The position numbers and the translations under genes were made by a program. Positions 15,989-24,615 of a DNA stretch of 64,000 nt are shown one piece after another. The notes beneath the pieces were generated by a model. The model saw nothing but the letters and a program-made list of their open reading frames with translations. It was not told the origin of the DNA and ran no database searches. The DNA is from Halostella pelagica (GTDB taxonomy: Archaea; Halobacteriota; Halobacteria; Halobacteriales; Natronoarchaeaceae), in contig CP040678.1 in the NCBI GenBank assembly GCA_005954745.1, positions 744,001 to 808,000 of the forward strand. The letters run 5' to 3'. Position 1 is the first letter of the stretch, and each line of letters begins with the position of its first letter.

Positions 15989-17089
15989 ATGGACGACTCG
16001 ATCGTCGACCTCCTGCAAGAGATCGGTCTGACTGAGTATCAGTCGCGCGCCTACGTCGCCGCAGTGAGTCTCGGCACCGCTCGCCTGTCGGCGTTGTCCG
16101 ACGAATCGGACATCCCGCAACAGCGGATCTACGACGTGGTCGACGACCTCAAGAAACTCGGCCTTCTCGAAATCCACGAGGGGAGCGGTGGGAAAGAGGC
16201 CGTGGCCGTGCCGCCGGAAGTGGGGCTGACCGAACTGAAAGAGCAACGCTTGGACCGGTTCGAGTCAAACGTCGACACCGCGATAGCCGACCTCGGACAG
16301 CGGTTCGACGAGGTCGACACGTCGATGGGCTTTGTCACTGTCGTGAACCACGAATCGTCGACGCGTCGCCACATCCGTGATGCGGTAGAGAGCGCGGAGT
16401 GGTGGCTCTTTCTCTCGTTGCCGATGGACTGGTACGCCGACCTGCGCGGGGACATCCGCTCGGCGCTAGAGCGCGGCGTGACCGTCCGCTTGCTCGTCCA
16501 GGCGGACGATAGGGCAACGGTCGAGGACGCGGCGTTTCCCGACGGGTTGGTCGTCCGTCACCGACCGTCGGCTGACCTGGTCGTCGCCGCCGACCGGGAG
16601 TACGGCGTCTTCCGCGGCCTCGCGTCGCCTGCCGTGACCCGCCCGTCGCTGATCACGAGAGACGAGAGCATGGTCGAGATGTTCCAGCGGTACAGCGAGC
16701 AGTTCTGGATGGGGTCGAAACGGATTCAGACTGGGTTCTCTTATCCCCGGCGCTATCTCACACCCTGGCGAGCTATCATCGACCACATCGACCTTATGGG
16801 TAGTCAGCAGGGCGAACCGGAACAGTCGGACGGACAGGAACCGCAAGTCAGCGGTGACATCAGTGTGTACGTCGAGGGTCACAACACCGACACGGGTCGC
16901 AGCGGAACCTGGGAGGGTCAAGTAGTGGACTACGTGTTCGAAAGCTCGTTAGACGCCGAGGAGACGTTTGTCCTTCCCGAGGTGGCGCGTCTCGTCGTCG
17001 AGACGGACGACGGTCAGGTGACCGTTGGCGGGTGGGACGCGATTCTGGAAGACGTCGCCGCTCACGGGCTCGAAATTCGTCGCCCGTAA
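15989..17089 (+). CDS. TrmB-family sugar-responsive regulator (full-length type)
   Basis: Regulator of 366 aa. The winged helix (about 1-70) reads LLQEIGLTEYQSRAYVAAVS and DIPQQRIYDVVDDLKKLGLL. A coiled coil (about 75-110) and the effector domain (VTVVNHESSTRRHIRDAVES, DIRSALERGVTVRLLVQADD) follow. An additional C-terminal beta-domain (about 265-366, ISVYVEGHNTDTGRSGTWEG) corresponds to the sugar-binding part of Thermococcus TrmB. Its position 200 bp after the debranching gene suggests it controls the sugar module, with the palindrome at 13619 as the candidate site. It is longer than the TrmBs at 5549 and 46130. Confidence 0.85.
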   Translation: MDDSIVDLLQEIGLTEYQSRAYVAAVSLGTARLSALSDESDIPQQRIYDVVDDLKKLGLLEIHEGSGGKEAVAVPPEVGLTELKEQRLDRFESNVDTAIADLGQRFDEVDTSMGFVTVVNHESSTRRHIRDAVESAEWWLFLSLPMDWYADLRGDIRSALERGVTVRLLVQADDRATVEDAAFPDGLVVRHRPSADLVVAADREYGVFRGLASPAVTRPSLITRDESMVEMFQRYSEQFWMGSKRIQTGFSYPRRYLTPWRAIIDHIDLMGSQQGEPEQSDGQEPQVSGDISVYVEGHNTDTGRSGTWEGQVVDYVFESSLDAEETFVLPEVARLVVETDDGQVTVGGWDAILEDVAAHGLEIRRP

Positions 17090-17203
17090 CGCGAACGTTC
17101 GGCAGGGGTGCGGGTCGATGGGTTCGGGTCCCTGATCGGAACTTCCGTTCTCTCCGGAGGTCGACACCACAAGGAATTCGTAGCGGTGCTTCCCAGAGGG
17201 CGT

Positions 17204-18646
17204 ATGGAATTGGACCGTGACGCACACCCTCCGCGTCGTTGGCTCGTCCGGGGCGCCCTCGCAGTGTTCGTCTGCGTCCTCCTCGCACCGGGCGTGTACG
17301 CCGCGTTCAACCCGCAGTCAGTCGAACTCGCCCCCGGGACAGTCGAGCGAACGGCCGATAACGAGACGTACGTCAGCATTCAGGGGTTCCACTTCGACGG
17401 CACCGGTGACCCCAAAAAGCCCGCCCGTCTCGTCGCCGCCGACGAGAACGCCGAACTCCTCTGGAACTTCGACGGCGAGGAGGTCGGCGCGCGCTGGTTC
17501 TACGACGTTGACCCGATGGCGAACGGGAACCTCTTCGTTACTTCCACCAATCCCGGCGGAACCGTCGTCTTCGAGTTCGACCCGGAGACGAACGAACCGG
17601 TCTGGACCGAACAGTACGACCTAGAGGACACCCACAACGTGGATTACATCTCCGACGACCGGTTGCTCGTCGCCAACATGCGCGAGTACGAGAACGGCGT
17701 CAGCAACGACCGCCTGTTCATCGCGGACAACGCGACCGGCGAGACTGAATGGAAATGGCAGTTCCGCGACCACTACTCCGAGGACACGGACGGCGGGTTC
17801 GGCGAGGACTGGACCCACGTCAACGACGCTGAAGTGATCGGCGACGGCGACCGGTACGTCCTGGCGTCGCCGCGGAACTTCGACCAGTCGATAGTCATCG
17901 ACCGTGAGACCGACGAGATCGTCATGCGGCTCGGCGAGGACGACAATCACGATATCCTCTTCGAACAGCACAACCCGGACTACTTCGAACGGGCGGACGG
18001 GACGCCGGTCATGGTCGTCGCCGACAGCGAGAACGACCGCGTCGTCGAGTACGAACGGAACTGCGGCGACGCGGACCCCCGACTCGGAGCCGGGACGCCG
18101 CCGGATGAGTGTTCGTGGGAACGAACCTGGTCGGTCGACGGGTTCAACTGGCCCCGCGACGCCGACCGCCTGGAGAACGGGAACACGCTCGTCACGGACA
18201 CGCTGAACCACCGCGTCGTCGAAGTGACGCCCCAGGGCGAGGTCGTCTGGGAGTTCCACGCCGGGTGGGCCCCGTACGACGCCGAGCGAGGGGAGAAAGG
18301 GTCGAACGGACCGGCAATAAGCGAACAGGGTGCGTCGGGGAGCTACACGGTACACGGCGGTGACGACGAGGGGCCGGCGGGCCGCTACACCGTCGCCGAC
18401 GCGATCATCGACGTGGGCTCGGGAACGGTCATCGAGGACGAGACGAACGAACTGGCGACCCGCTGGGCGCATATCGAACCGTGGGTCCGACCGGTGTGGA
18501 TGGACTCGTGGACGGCGCTTTCAGTGGCTCTCGGTGGCGTCCTCACCGTCTTCTGGGGGCTCAGCGAGGTAGTCCTCAACCGCCGTCGCCTGTTCGCTGC
18601 CGTCCGCAACCGCTTCGACCGCTTCAGCAGTCAGGTACGCGACTGA
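17204..18646 (+). CDS. Arylsulfotransferase-like beta-propeller membrane protein
   Basis: Protein of 480 aa, probably facing outside. A basic start and one helix (WLVRGALAVFVCVLLAPGVYA) lead to a beta-propeller of the arylsulfotransferase (ASST) family with repeated blades: VSIQGFHFDGTGDPKKPARL, WFYDVDPMANGNLFVTST, DWTHVNDAEVI, PRDADRLENGNTLVTDTLNH. A second helix near the C-terminus (WTALSVALGGVLTVFWGLSE) has a basic tail. ATG 17204 precedes the signal-like helix. Its paralogue at 18805 is convergent. Enzymatic activity is unproven; many archaeal members may only be propellers. Confidence 0.75.
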   Translation: MELDRDAHPPRRWLVRGALAVFVCVLLAPGVYAAFNPQSVELAPGTVERTADNETYVSIQGFHFDGTGDPKKPARLVAADENAELLWNFDGEEVGARWFYDVDPMANGNLFVTSTNPGGTVVFEFDPETNEPVWTEQYDLEDTHNVDYISDDRLLVANMREYENGVSNDRLFIADNATGETEWKWQFRDHYSEDTDGGFGEDWTHVNDAEVIGDGDRYVLASPRNFDQSIVIDRETDEIVMRLGEDDNHDILFEQHNPDYFERADGTPVMVVADSENDRVVEYERNCGDADPRLGAGTPPDECSWERTWSVDGFNWPRDADRLENGNTLVTDTLNHRVVEVTPQGEVVWEFHAGWAPYDAERGEKGSNGPAISEQGASGSYTVHGGDDEGPAGRYTVADAIIDVGSGTVIEDETNELATRWAHIEPWVRPVWMDSWTALSVALGGVLTVFWGLSEVVLNRRRLFAAVRNRFDRFSSQVRD

Positions 18647-18804
18647 GAACCGGAGCAGTCCGCTTTTTCGCTTTACTCCCCGGTTCGTTCTCGGCTTCAA
18701 CACTGGCGACTCTCCGACACATCTCTCGCGTCCACTGACGACTTCCCACACCCTCGGCTGACGGCTCCGTGTAAACGCTCGAAACGGCAGGTGTACTCCT
18801 CTCC

Positions 18805-20148
18805 TCAACTCCACTGGCGGTACGCCAGTGCCGCCAGTGCGACCACCACGACGCTCCCGGCTGCGAGGGGAACGACCGGAATTTCGGTTCCGTCACCCGT
18901 GACGATACTGCCGTTCGACATCGAAACGCCGCTCGTTTCCTCCTTCGAGTCGCCGTTCGTTTGACGGGCGAATTCGTACATCGACGCCGCGCACTTCTCG
19001 ATGTCCTCGCCGGTGAAGTTAGCGCCCCCGCGGGCCTCGTAGCTCCCGTTTGCACCAAGTTCGCGCATCGTCGGGCCGTCGGACTCGTCGACGTTACCCC
19101 GCTCGGCGTCGTACGGTTCCCACGGCGTGTACACCTCCCAGACGACCTCGCCCTGGGGGTTCACCTCGACCAGTCGGTGGCCCATCCGGTCGGCGATGAG
19201 CGTGTTCCCGTTCTCCAGGCGGTCGGCGTCTCGCGGTTCGTCCATCCCTGTCACCGCCCAGACGCGGTCCCACGACTCCGTCTCGTCGTCGTACGCGTAC
19301 TCGACGACGCGGTCGTTCTCGCTGTCGGCGACCAGCACGGTTCGCTCGCCGTCGGGGCCACGCAGGTGGTCCGGGTTGTGCTGTTCGTTCAGTATGTCGT
19401 AGTTGTCGTCCTCGCCGAGCATGAGGTCTACGTCGCCCGTCGTTCGGTTGACGAACGCGACCTGGTCGAAGTTCCGAACCGAGATCATGAACTGGTCGTC
19501 GCCGACGGCTTCGACGTCGTTGAGATGAGTCCAGTCCTCGGCGGGACCGCCGCCGCTCTCGGGGAACACCTCGGGGTGGTCCTCGAACCGCCACTCCCAG
19601 ACGACCTCACCGCGGGTCCGGTTGTACACGAGGAGACGCTCGTGCCCCTCGCCCTTGTCCGCGATCACTATCTCGTGTTCGTTGAGTCGGTCGGCGTCGT
19701 GGGCGTCGATCACATGCGGGTTCTCGTCGCTTTCCGGTTCTTCGAACCGCTCCAGCCAGACGTACTCGTTCTCGTCCGGGTCCAGACGGCCGACCAGCGA
19801 GACGCCGTGTTCGGTCGTCGCGAACAGGAGGTCGCCGTTGTCCATCGGGTCGACGTCGTAGGCCCACGAGCGGCCGTGAGCGGACGCGTTCCGCGCCCAC
19901 TCGAACGAACCGTTCGGCGCGAACGAGACGAGCATGGCCGGTTTCTTCACGTATCCGTCGTCCGTCAGCCGGATCCCCTGGATGCTTATCAGGGTCTCCT
20001 CGTCGGGTTGCTCCGTCATCGTCCCGACGCAGGGGTTAGGTGGACCGTCAGGGCTCGATTCCTGTGTGGCGTCCGCCACGACGGTGGCGGGCATAGCCAT
20101 CGCCGGGACCGACAGCACGACCACTATTCCGAGTAGGAGGGTACGCAT
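18805..20148 (-). CDS. Arylsulfotransferase-like secreted, membrane-anchored propeller protein
   Basis: Protein of 447 aa, clearly homologous to the product of 17204. It starts with a cleavable-type signal (LLLGIVVVLSVPAMAMPATVVA). The propeller repeats ISIQGIRLTDDGYVKKPAML, WAYDVDPMDNGDLLFATTEH, DWTHLNDVEAVGDDQFMISV and PRDADRLENGNTLIADRMGH. The C-terminus is a single anchor helix, VVPLAAGSVVVVALAALAYR. The two genes converge with 158 bp between them, and the shared blades run to many identical stretches, so this is a local duplication whose ends diverged in topology. Substrate unknown. Confidence 0.75.
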   Translation of the reverse strand: MRTLLLGIVVVLSVPAMAMPATVVADATQESSPDGPPNPCVGTMTEQPDEETLISIQGIRLTDDGYVKKPAMLVSFAPNGSFEWARNASAHGRSWAYDVDPMDNGDLLFATTEHGVSLVGRLDPDENEYVWLERFEEPESDENPHVIDAHDADRLNEHEIVIADKGEGHERLLVYNRTRGEVVWEWRFEDHPEVFPESGGGPAEDWTHLNDVEAVGDDQFMISVRNFDQVAFVNRTTGDVDLMLGEDDNYDILNEQHNPDHLRGPDGERTVLVADSENDRVVEYAYDDETESWDRVWAVTGMDEPRDADRLENGNTLIADRMGHRLVEVNPQGEVVWEVYTPWEPYDAERGNVDESDGPTMRELGANGSYEARGGANFTGEDIEKCAASMYEFARQTNGDSKEETSGVSMSNGSIVTGDGTEIPVVPLAAGSVVVVALAALAYRQWS

Positions 20149-20289
20149 ATACGGTCAGTGAGAGGCATTCGTAATGAATCTTCTCTGACCGACCGCCGAA
20201 AACGACCCGCCCGCCGCGAGACGAATCCAACGAGGGATACCAGAAGGGATGGCGCGACGGATCCAAATTCCGATGCGAGGCATATCGAC

Positions 20290-20615
20290 AGACAGCAACG
20301 CGACCGGATCGCGTCGAAAGGCAACACTGTGTTCGTTCCCGGAACGGACGACGAATCGGCCGCGTACTGGCTCGTCCCCGAAGACGGCGAGGAGTTCCCG
20401 GCCGGGAGTCATACGGACTGTTGTAAGTCATTTCCGGATAGCGCCGACACGGGGTCGGCGCATACCGGTACACAGTTACAACAGTCCGTATCATGGGTCG
20501 ACCTGCCACGAGTGCGGCAAAAGACGCGGCAACACACCGGCTCTGAGGACCGTGCGACGTGTCCGAACTGCGGGACGACCACGCGGTGGAGGGGATCGGA
20601 CCGTAACCGACAGCC
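20290..20615 (+). pseudogene. Decayed zinc-ribbon gene interrupted by a palindromic element
   Basis: The 598-bp gap 20149-20746 has no convincing intact gene. Coding-like residues appear before the palindrome (KGNTVFVPGTDDESAAYWLV, about 20318-20377). Two Cys-pair knuckles appear after it in different frames: TCHECGKRRGN (about 20503-20535) and, one frame away, ATCPNCGTTTRW (about 20555-20590). Together they look like a zinc ribbon broken by a frameshift, with the 81-bp element inserted upstream. A real short gene on this strand is possible. Low certainty. Confidence 0.3.
20411..20491. repeat. 81-bp MITE-like palindromic element
   Basis: The ends are a perfect 16-bp inverted repeat, ATACGGACTGTTGTAA (20411-20426) and its complement (20476-20491). 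Inside is a second hairpin, GCGCCGAC (20441-20448) and GTCGGCGC (20454-20461), flanked by CCGG on both sides (20434-20437 and 20465-20468). No target duplication is obvious. It may be a non-autonomous mobile palindrome or a structured RNA. Confidence 0.6.
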
Positions 20616-20746
20616 CGAACCGCGGCCGTCGCCCCGCCGCGCTGACTCTACCGCGATGTCGGACACGTTTGACCGGATCTCCACCGCCGGGCTGTCGCTC
20701 TGTTATTACGACAGCTTGATACGAGGGGCGGAGAAATCACGGTTCA

Positions 20747-21973
20747 GTGCCGAGTAGCGAGCGTCCACAGGGAACAGTCGAGACCGGCAGGACGACCGCC
20801 AGCGACCGATCAGGGACGGGTCTGATCGTGGGAGCGAGCCTCATGTCGATCGCCCTCGGTGCGTACGAACTCGTCCCGGCGAGCGTGACGCCGTTGATCC
20901 GGAAATCTCTCGGCGTCGGTCCGTCTTCCGCGGGACTCGTCGTCAGCGTCATGTTCGGAACTGCCGTCGTCGCGAGCGTCCCCGTCGGTATCGTCCTCGA
21001 CCGAACCGACTCCCGCCGGGCGGTCGCGGTCGCCGTCGGCGTCCTCCTGGTCGCCGGTATCTGGGGCTGGTTTGCCGCAACCGCTGGTTCGTTCCGGTCA
21101 CTGCTCGCCTCGCGGGTGCTTGGCGGCATCGCCTACGTCGTCGTCTGGAACGCCGGTATCGACATCGTCGGCCGGGCGTTCGACGCCAGCCGCCAGGCGT
21201 CGGCCGTCGCGACGTTCACCGCCAGCGGGCCTATCGGCTTCGCCATCGGACAGGGAACGGGTCCGATCGTCGCCGCGACGTTCGGCTGGCCGGCAGTGTT
21301 TCCCGTATTTACCGGCCTCGCCGTCGTCGGACTGGCTGTGTTCTGGCCGACCAGCCGCGGGCTGGGACGAGCCACGGATACGCCGACGCCGACGCTGCAG
21401 GATCTCCGGTCCGTCGTCACGAACCGACAGGTCCTGCTCGTCTGCGGGCTCGGGTTTCTCGGCTACGCGCTCTATCTCTTCGTCAACAGCTGGGCACCGT
21501 CGTACTTCGCAGAGGAAGTCCACCTGTCGCTGGCGGTCAGCGGCGCGCTCACCGCGCTGTTTCCCGCGGTCGGCGCGCTCTCGCGAATGACCGGCGGCCT
21601 CCTGTCTGACCGTTTGTTCGGCGGTCGTCGCAGACCGGTCATTCTGCTTTCGTTCCTCGTCGCCGCGCCGGTCATCACCGGGTTCACCGCCATCCGGACC
21701 GTCCCCGTGGTCGTCGCCGCGCTCCTCGTTGCGGGGTTCGCGATCCAGCTCTGTCTCGGTCTCGTGTTCGCCTACGTCCGCGAACTCGTCGCGCCGGAAG
21801 TGGCCGCCACGGCCGTCGCCCTCCTGACCAGCATCGGCCTCGCCGGCGCGTTCGTCGCTCCCATCGCCGCCGGCGCGCTGATCGGAGCGACGGGCTACGG
21901 GACGGCGTTCGTGGTGGCGGGAGCCGTGGGCGTCGTCGGTATAGCGCTCGCGTGGTTCGCACCGGAACCGTAG
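20747..21973 (+). CDS. MFS transporter
   Basis: Membrane transporter of 408 aa with about twelve helices in two halves. The loop 2-3 motif is GIVLDRTDSRRAVAVAVGV (the DR...RR form of the MFS signature). The repeat in the second half is GLLSDRLFGGRRRPVILLSF. It resembles the cyanate/nitrate-sulfonate type of MFS carriers but no substrate motif is clear. The start is GTG 20747; ATG at the first helix (LMSIALGAYEL) is an alternative. It stands alone, followed by tRNA-Gln on the other strand. Confidence 0.8.
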   Translation: MPSSERPQGTVETGRTTASDRSGTGLIVGASLMSIALGAYELVPASVTPLIRKSLGVGPSSAGLVVSVMFGTAVVASVPVGIVLDRTDSRRAVAVAVGVLLVAGIWGWFAATAGSFRSLLASRVLGGIAYVVVWNAGIDIVGRAFDASRQASAVATFTASGPIGFAIGQGTGPIVAATFGWPAVFPVFTGLAVVGLAVFWPTSRGLGRATDTPTPTLQDLRSVVTNRQVLLVCGLGFLGYALYLFVNSWAPSYFAEEVHLSLAVSGALTALFPAVGALSRMTGGLLSDRLFGGRRRPVILLSFLVAAPVITGFTAIRTVPVVVAALLVAGFAIQLCLGLVFAYVRELVAPEVAATAVALLTSIGLAGAFVAPIAAGALIGATGYGTAFVVAGAVGVVGIALAWFAPEP

Positions 21974-22112
21974 TTTCGACAGCGGAGCGTTCGGCTGTCT
22001 CCGAAGTGATCTATGAACGGTGTTATTGTCCTGAGCGGGTCAAATCCGCTCGTCCTTTGGGTTCGGAATCCGCGAGGAGACTCGCCGCTAGCGTAGTTGC
22101 TCACGGCAGAAG

Positions 22113-22185
22113 TAGTCCCGGGCGGATTCGAACCGCCGTCGTGGGCTCCAAAGGCCCATATGATTGGCCACTACACCACGGGACT
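22113..22185 (-). tRNA. tRNA-Gln (anticodon TTG)
   Basis: Standard 73-nt cloverleaf on the minus strand. The acceptor AGTCCCG pairs with CGGGACT. The anticodon stem TGGGC/GCCCA encloses CTTTGGA, giving anticodon TTG. The T arm GGCGG-TTCGAAT-CCGCC is perfect and the discriminator is A. No intron and no encoded CCA. The flanks (21974-22112 and 22186-22303) hold nothing else that I see. Confidence 0.93.
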
Positions 22186-22303
22186 GCACTGTCTGCTTTC
22201 CGGTCCCGCAACGCTTCCGCGTTCGCGACTTCTACGGGACTTCGGATAACAGTACTCGCCTGGTCCGTTTATGAGTTACCGTTTCGTCCGACGGAACCGC
22301 CGC

Positions 22304-22735
22304 TCAGTCAGCGCTCTCGACGACCGGTTCGAGATACTCGCACTTGTCTTCCCCGGCATCGAAGCAGTCGGGACATTCCTCACGGCGGTCGATGATGGTG
22401 TCGAGTCGCTCCGCGACGGTGTCGTCGATGACGCTCTCCAGGGCGCGGGCCTCGCCGCGGAAGTCCTCGACTTCGAGGACGTTGGCGAGGAAGCGCTCGA
22501 TGATGCAGTAGGTCTGGAGCGCGTCCTCGGCCTGTGCGATGCCCTCGTCGGTGAGCGTGACGCCCTTGTACTTCTCGTGGTCGGCCATGCCCCGCTCTTC
22601 GAGCTTTCCGATCATCTCGTTGACGCTGGCGGGGCTGACATCCAGCATGTCTGCGAGCGTTCCCGTCGCTGCCGGACCGTCCTCCAGTCGCTGTGCGAGG
22701 TAGATCGCCTTTAGATACTGGTCTCCCGTGTTCAT
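22304..22735 (-). CDS. DtxR-family metal-dependent regulator (short form)
   Basis: Regulator of 143 aa. The winged helix MLDVSPASVNEMIGKLEERG (about 30-50) is followed by YKGVTLTDEGIAQAEDALQT and the helical metal-binding and dimer domain, ending in a Cys-containing tail (REECPDCFDAGEDKCEYLEP). It lacks the SH3-like C-terminal domain present in the DtxR at 51. The gene follows the ferritin-like gene by 34 nt on the same strand, close to sufCBD, so an iron-sensing role is likely. Cys-x2-Cys and a later Cys in the tail may add a metal site (inference). Confidence 0.82.
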   Translation of the reverse strand: MNTGDQYLKAIYLAQRLEDGPAATGTLADMLDVSPASVNEMIGKLEERGMADHEKYKGVTLTDEGIAQAEDALQTYCIIERFLANVLEVEDFRGEARALESVIDDTVAERLDTIIDRREECPDCFDAGEDKCEYLEPVVESAD

Positions 22736-22769
22736 GCGTTACCCCCTCGCCGCCGATGTGTGTCCCAGT

Positions 22770-23270
22770 TCATTCTCGCCGCTCCATGATCTCTGTGACT
22801 TCTTCGACGCCCTCTTCCTCCTCCGCTCGGATCGACTTCAGCGTGTCGAGGAGTCGGTCGCGGTCGACGGCGTAGTCGGCGTCGCTCGCCTCGACCGCCT
22901 CGATGAGGTCGTCGTAGAACTTGTAGGCCGTCTCCTCGTTACAGAGCGCATCGTACAGCACTCCGTCGAAATCGTCCGGACTCGTCTGGCCGTACTGGGC
23001 CTCGACCAGTCGTTCGATCTCCTCGTAAGCGACGGTGTCCGCGTCGAGTTCTTCGACCAATCCTTCCAGCCGTTCCCGGTGCTCCTCGGACTCCTCGGCG
23101 GCGTGTTCGAGCAAGTGGACTATCTCGTCGCCGAGTTCCTCCCGTTCGTCCGCAGCGAGGGATTCGAGGTGGCGATAGGCGCGCGCCTCGACCACTTCCT
23201 CCAGCACGACACCTATCTGGAGGAGTCGCGCGAGCTGGTGGTCAGTCGAGACGCGTTGACCCAGACTCAT
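22770..23270 (-). CDS. Ferritin-like/rubrerythrin-type di-iron protein
   Basis: Acidic four-helix protein of 166 aa. Carboxylate and His positions fit a di-iron bundle: VVLEEVVEARAYRHLESL in helix 1, HAAEESEEHRERLEGLVEEL (E-x2-H) in helix 2, ALCNEETAYKFYDDLIEAVE in helix 3 and SIRAEEEEGVEEVTEI in helix 4. It probably stores or oxidises iron. The start at 23270 has a TATA-like GGTTAAGTG 27 nt upstream. It sits between sufD and a DtxR gene, consistent with iron homeostasis. Confidence 0.65.
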   Translation of the reverse strand: MSLGQRVSTDHQLARLLQIGVVLEEVVEARAYRHLESLAADEREELGDEIVHLLEHAAEESEEHRERLEGLVEELDADTVAYEEIERLVEAQYGQTSPDDFDGVLYDALCNEETAYKFYDDLIEAVEASDADYAVDRDRLLDTLKSIRAEEEEGVEEVTEIMERRE

Positions 23271-23402
23271 ATCTACCGTTCAGTGCGGGGGTCACTTAAC
23301 CCTCCCTACTTTACCGAACTGCGAAACCGGGGAGAAAACAGGTCGCGTCTCGGTACTCGCGGGCTACGCCGGCCGTGTTCCCGCGGTCACGAAATGGCCG
23401 CT

Positions 23403-24614
23403 CTACTCGCGCAGCCTGGCTGCGACGAGATCCGTCAGATCGTCGCGGAGTTCGTCGACGGCGACCTCTTCGAGCACTGGCACGAAGAAGCCCTCGACGA
23501 GCATGTTCTCCGCGCTCTCGGGGTCCGTCCCGCGGGTTTCCATGTAGAACAGGTCTTCGTCGCTGACCTGCCCGACCGTGGCGCTGTGAGACGCCTCGGT
23601 GTCGTGGTTGTTGATGATCAGCTTCGGGGACGCGTCGGCCTCGCTCTCGTCCGAGAGCATCAGCGTGTTCTCGCGCTGGTAGGAGTTGGTGTCCCACGCG
23701 TCGCTGCCGACGTCCTGAACGCCCTCGTAGACGGAGCGCGCCTCGTCGTCGAGGGCACCGCGCGTCACGAGGTCGGCCGTCGTGTGCTCGGCCTCGTGCC
23801 AGACGCGGGCGTTCACGTCGAAGTGCTGGTCCCCGTGACCGAAGAACGCACCGACGATCTGGCTCTCCGAGGAGTCGCCTTTCAGGTACGTCTCGACGGA
23901 GCTTTTTGTCAGCCGGGAGCCGATGTTGCCCTCGATCCAGTCGATGGTGGCGTACGTGTCGGCGTGACCGCGCTTGAGCGTGTAGTTGTACGTCTCCTCG
24001 TCGACGTTCTGGAGGGAGCCGTACTGGACGTTGCTGTTCTCGCCGGCCGCGACCTCGACGATGCCGGAGTAGTAGCGTTCGCCGTCCACGTCCTCGCCGG
24101 TGGACTGCCGTTCGAGGATCGTGACCGAGGCGGACTTCTCGGTTACGACGAGCGTGTAGTTGAACAGCGACTGGCTGTTCATCTCGGTGCGGATCTTCAC
24201 GTCCTCGGCGTCGACGCCTTCGGGGACGTAGACGACCGTCCCGGTGCTAAACAGCGCCGTCGACAGCGCCGTCAGGTAGTTGTCCTGCGGGTCGACGACG
24301 GAGCCGAAGTGCTCCTTGAGGAGTTCCTCGTGTTCGTCGACGGCCTCGGCGAACGGCAGAACCTCTGCCTCGTCCGGACCGACCTGGTCCTTGTTCTCGG
24401 CGGCGTTGAGCGGGTCGACGAACCCTTCGAAATCGAGGTCGTGGAGGTTCGTCCACTCGCGGCCGGGCGTCCGGATGACGCTCGGCATCGCCAGGTCGTC
24501 CAGCGCGTCGAGCGCCTCCAGCCGCGTTTCGAGGAGCCACTCCGGCTCCCCGAGCGATTCCGAGATCTCTCGTACCGTACCCTCGTCGAGGGCGGCGTGT
24601 ACCTGCGTACTCAT
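23403..24614 (-). CDS. sufD: Fe-S cluster scaffold protein SufD
   Basis: Subunit of 403 aa of the SufBCD Fe-S assembly scaffold. It has the beta-helix core shared with SufB (SVTILERQSTGEDVDGERYY, VEVAAGENSNVQYGSLQNVD) and the C-terminal SufB/D signature (HNDTEASH-like NNHDTEASHSATVGQVSDED, FVPVLEEVAVDELRDDLTDL). It lies 1 nt after sufB in the order sufC-sufB-sufD on the minus strand. It partners SufC through the C-terminal helices. No SufS or SufU gene is in the window. Confidence 0.9.
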   Translation of the reverse strand: MSTQVHAALDEGTVREISESLGEPEWLLETRLEALDALDDLAMPSVIRTPGREWTNLHDLDFEGFVDPLNAAENKDQVGPDEAEVLPFAEAVDEHEELLKEHFGSVVDPQDNYLTALSTALFSTGTVVYVPEGVDAEDVKIRTEMNSQSLFNYTLVVTEKSASVTILERQSTGEDVDGERYYSGIVEVAAGENSNVQYGSLQNVDEETYNYTLKRGHADTYATIDWIEGNIGSRLTKSSVETYLKGDSSESQIVGAFFGHGDQHFDVNARVWHEAEHTTADLVTRGALDDEARSVYEGVQDVGSDAWDTNSYQRENTLMLSDESEADASPKLIINNHDTEASHSATVGQVSDEDLFYMETRGTDPESAENMLVEGFFVPVLEEVAVDELRDDLTDLVAARLRE

Positions 24615-24615
24615 G

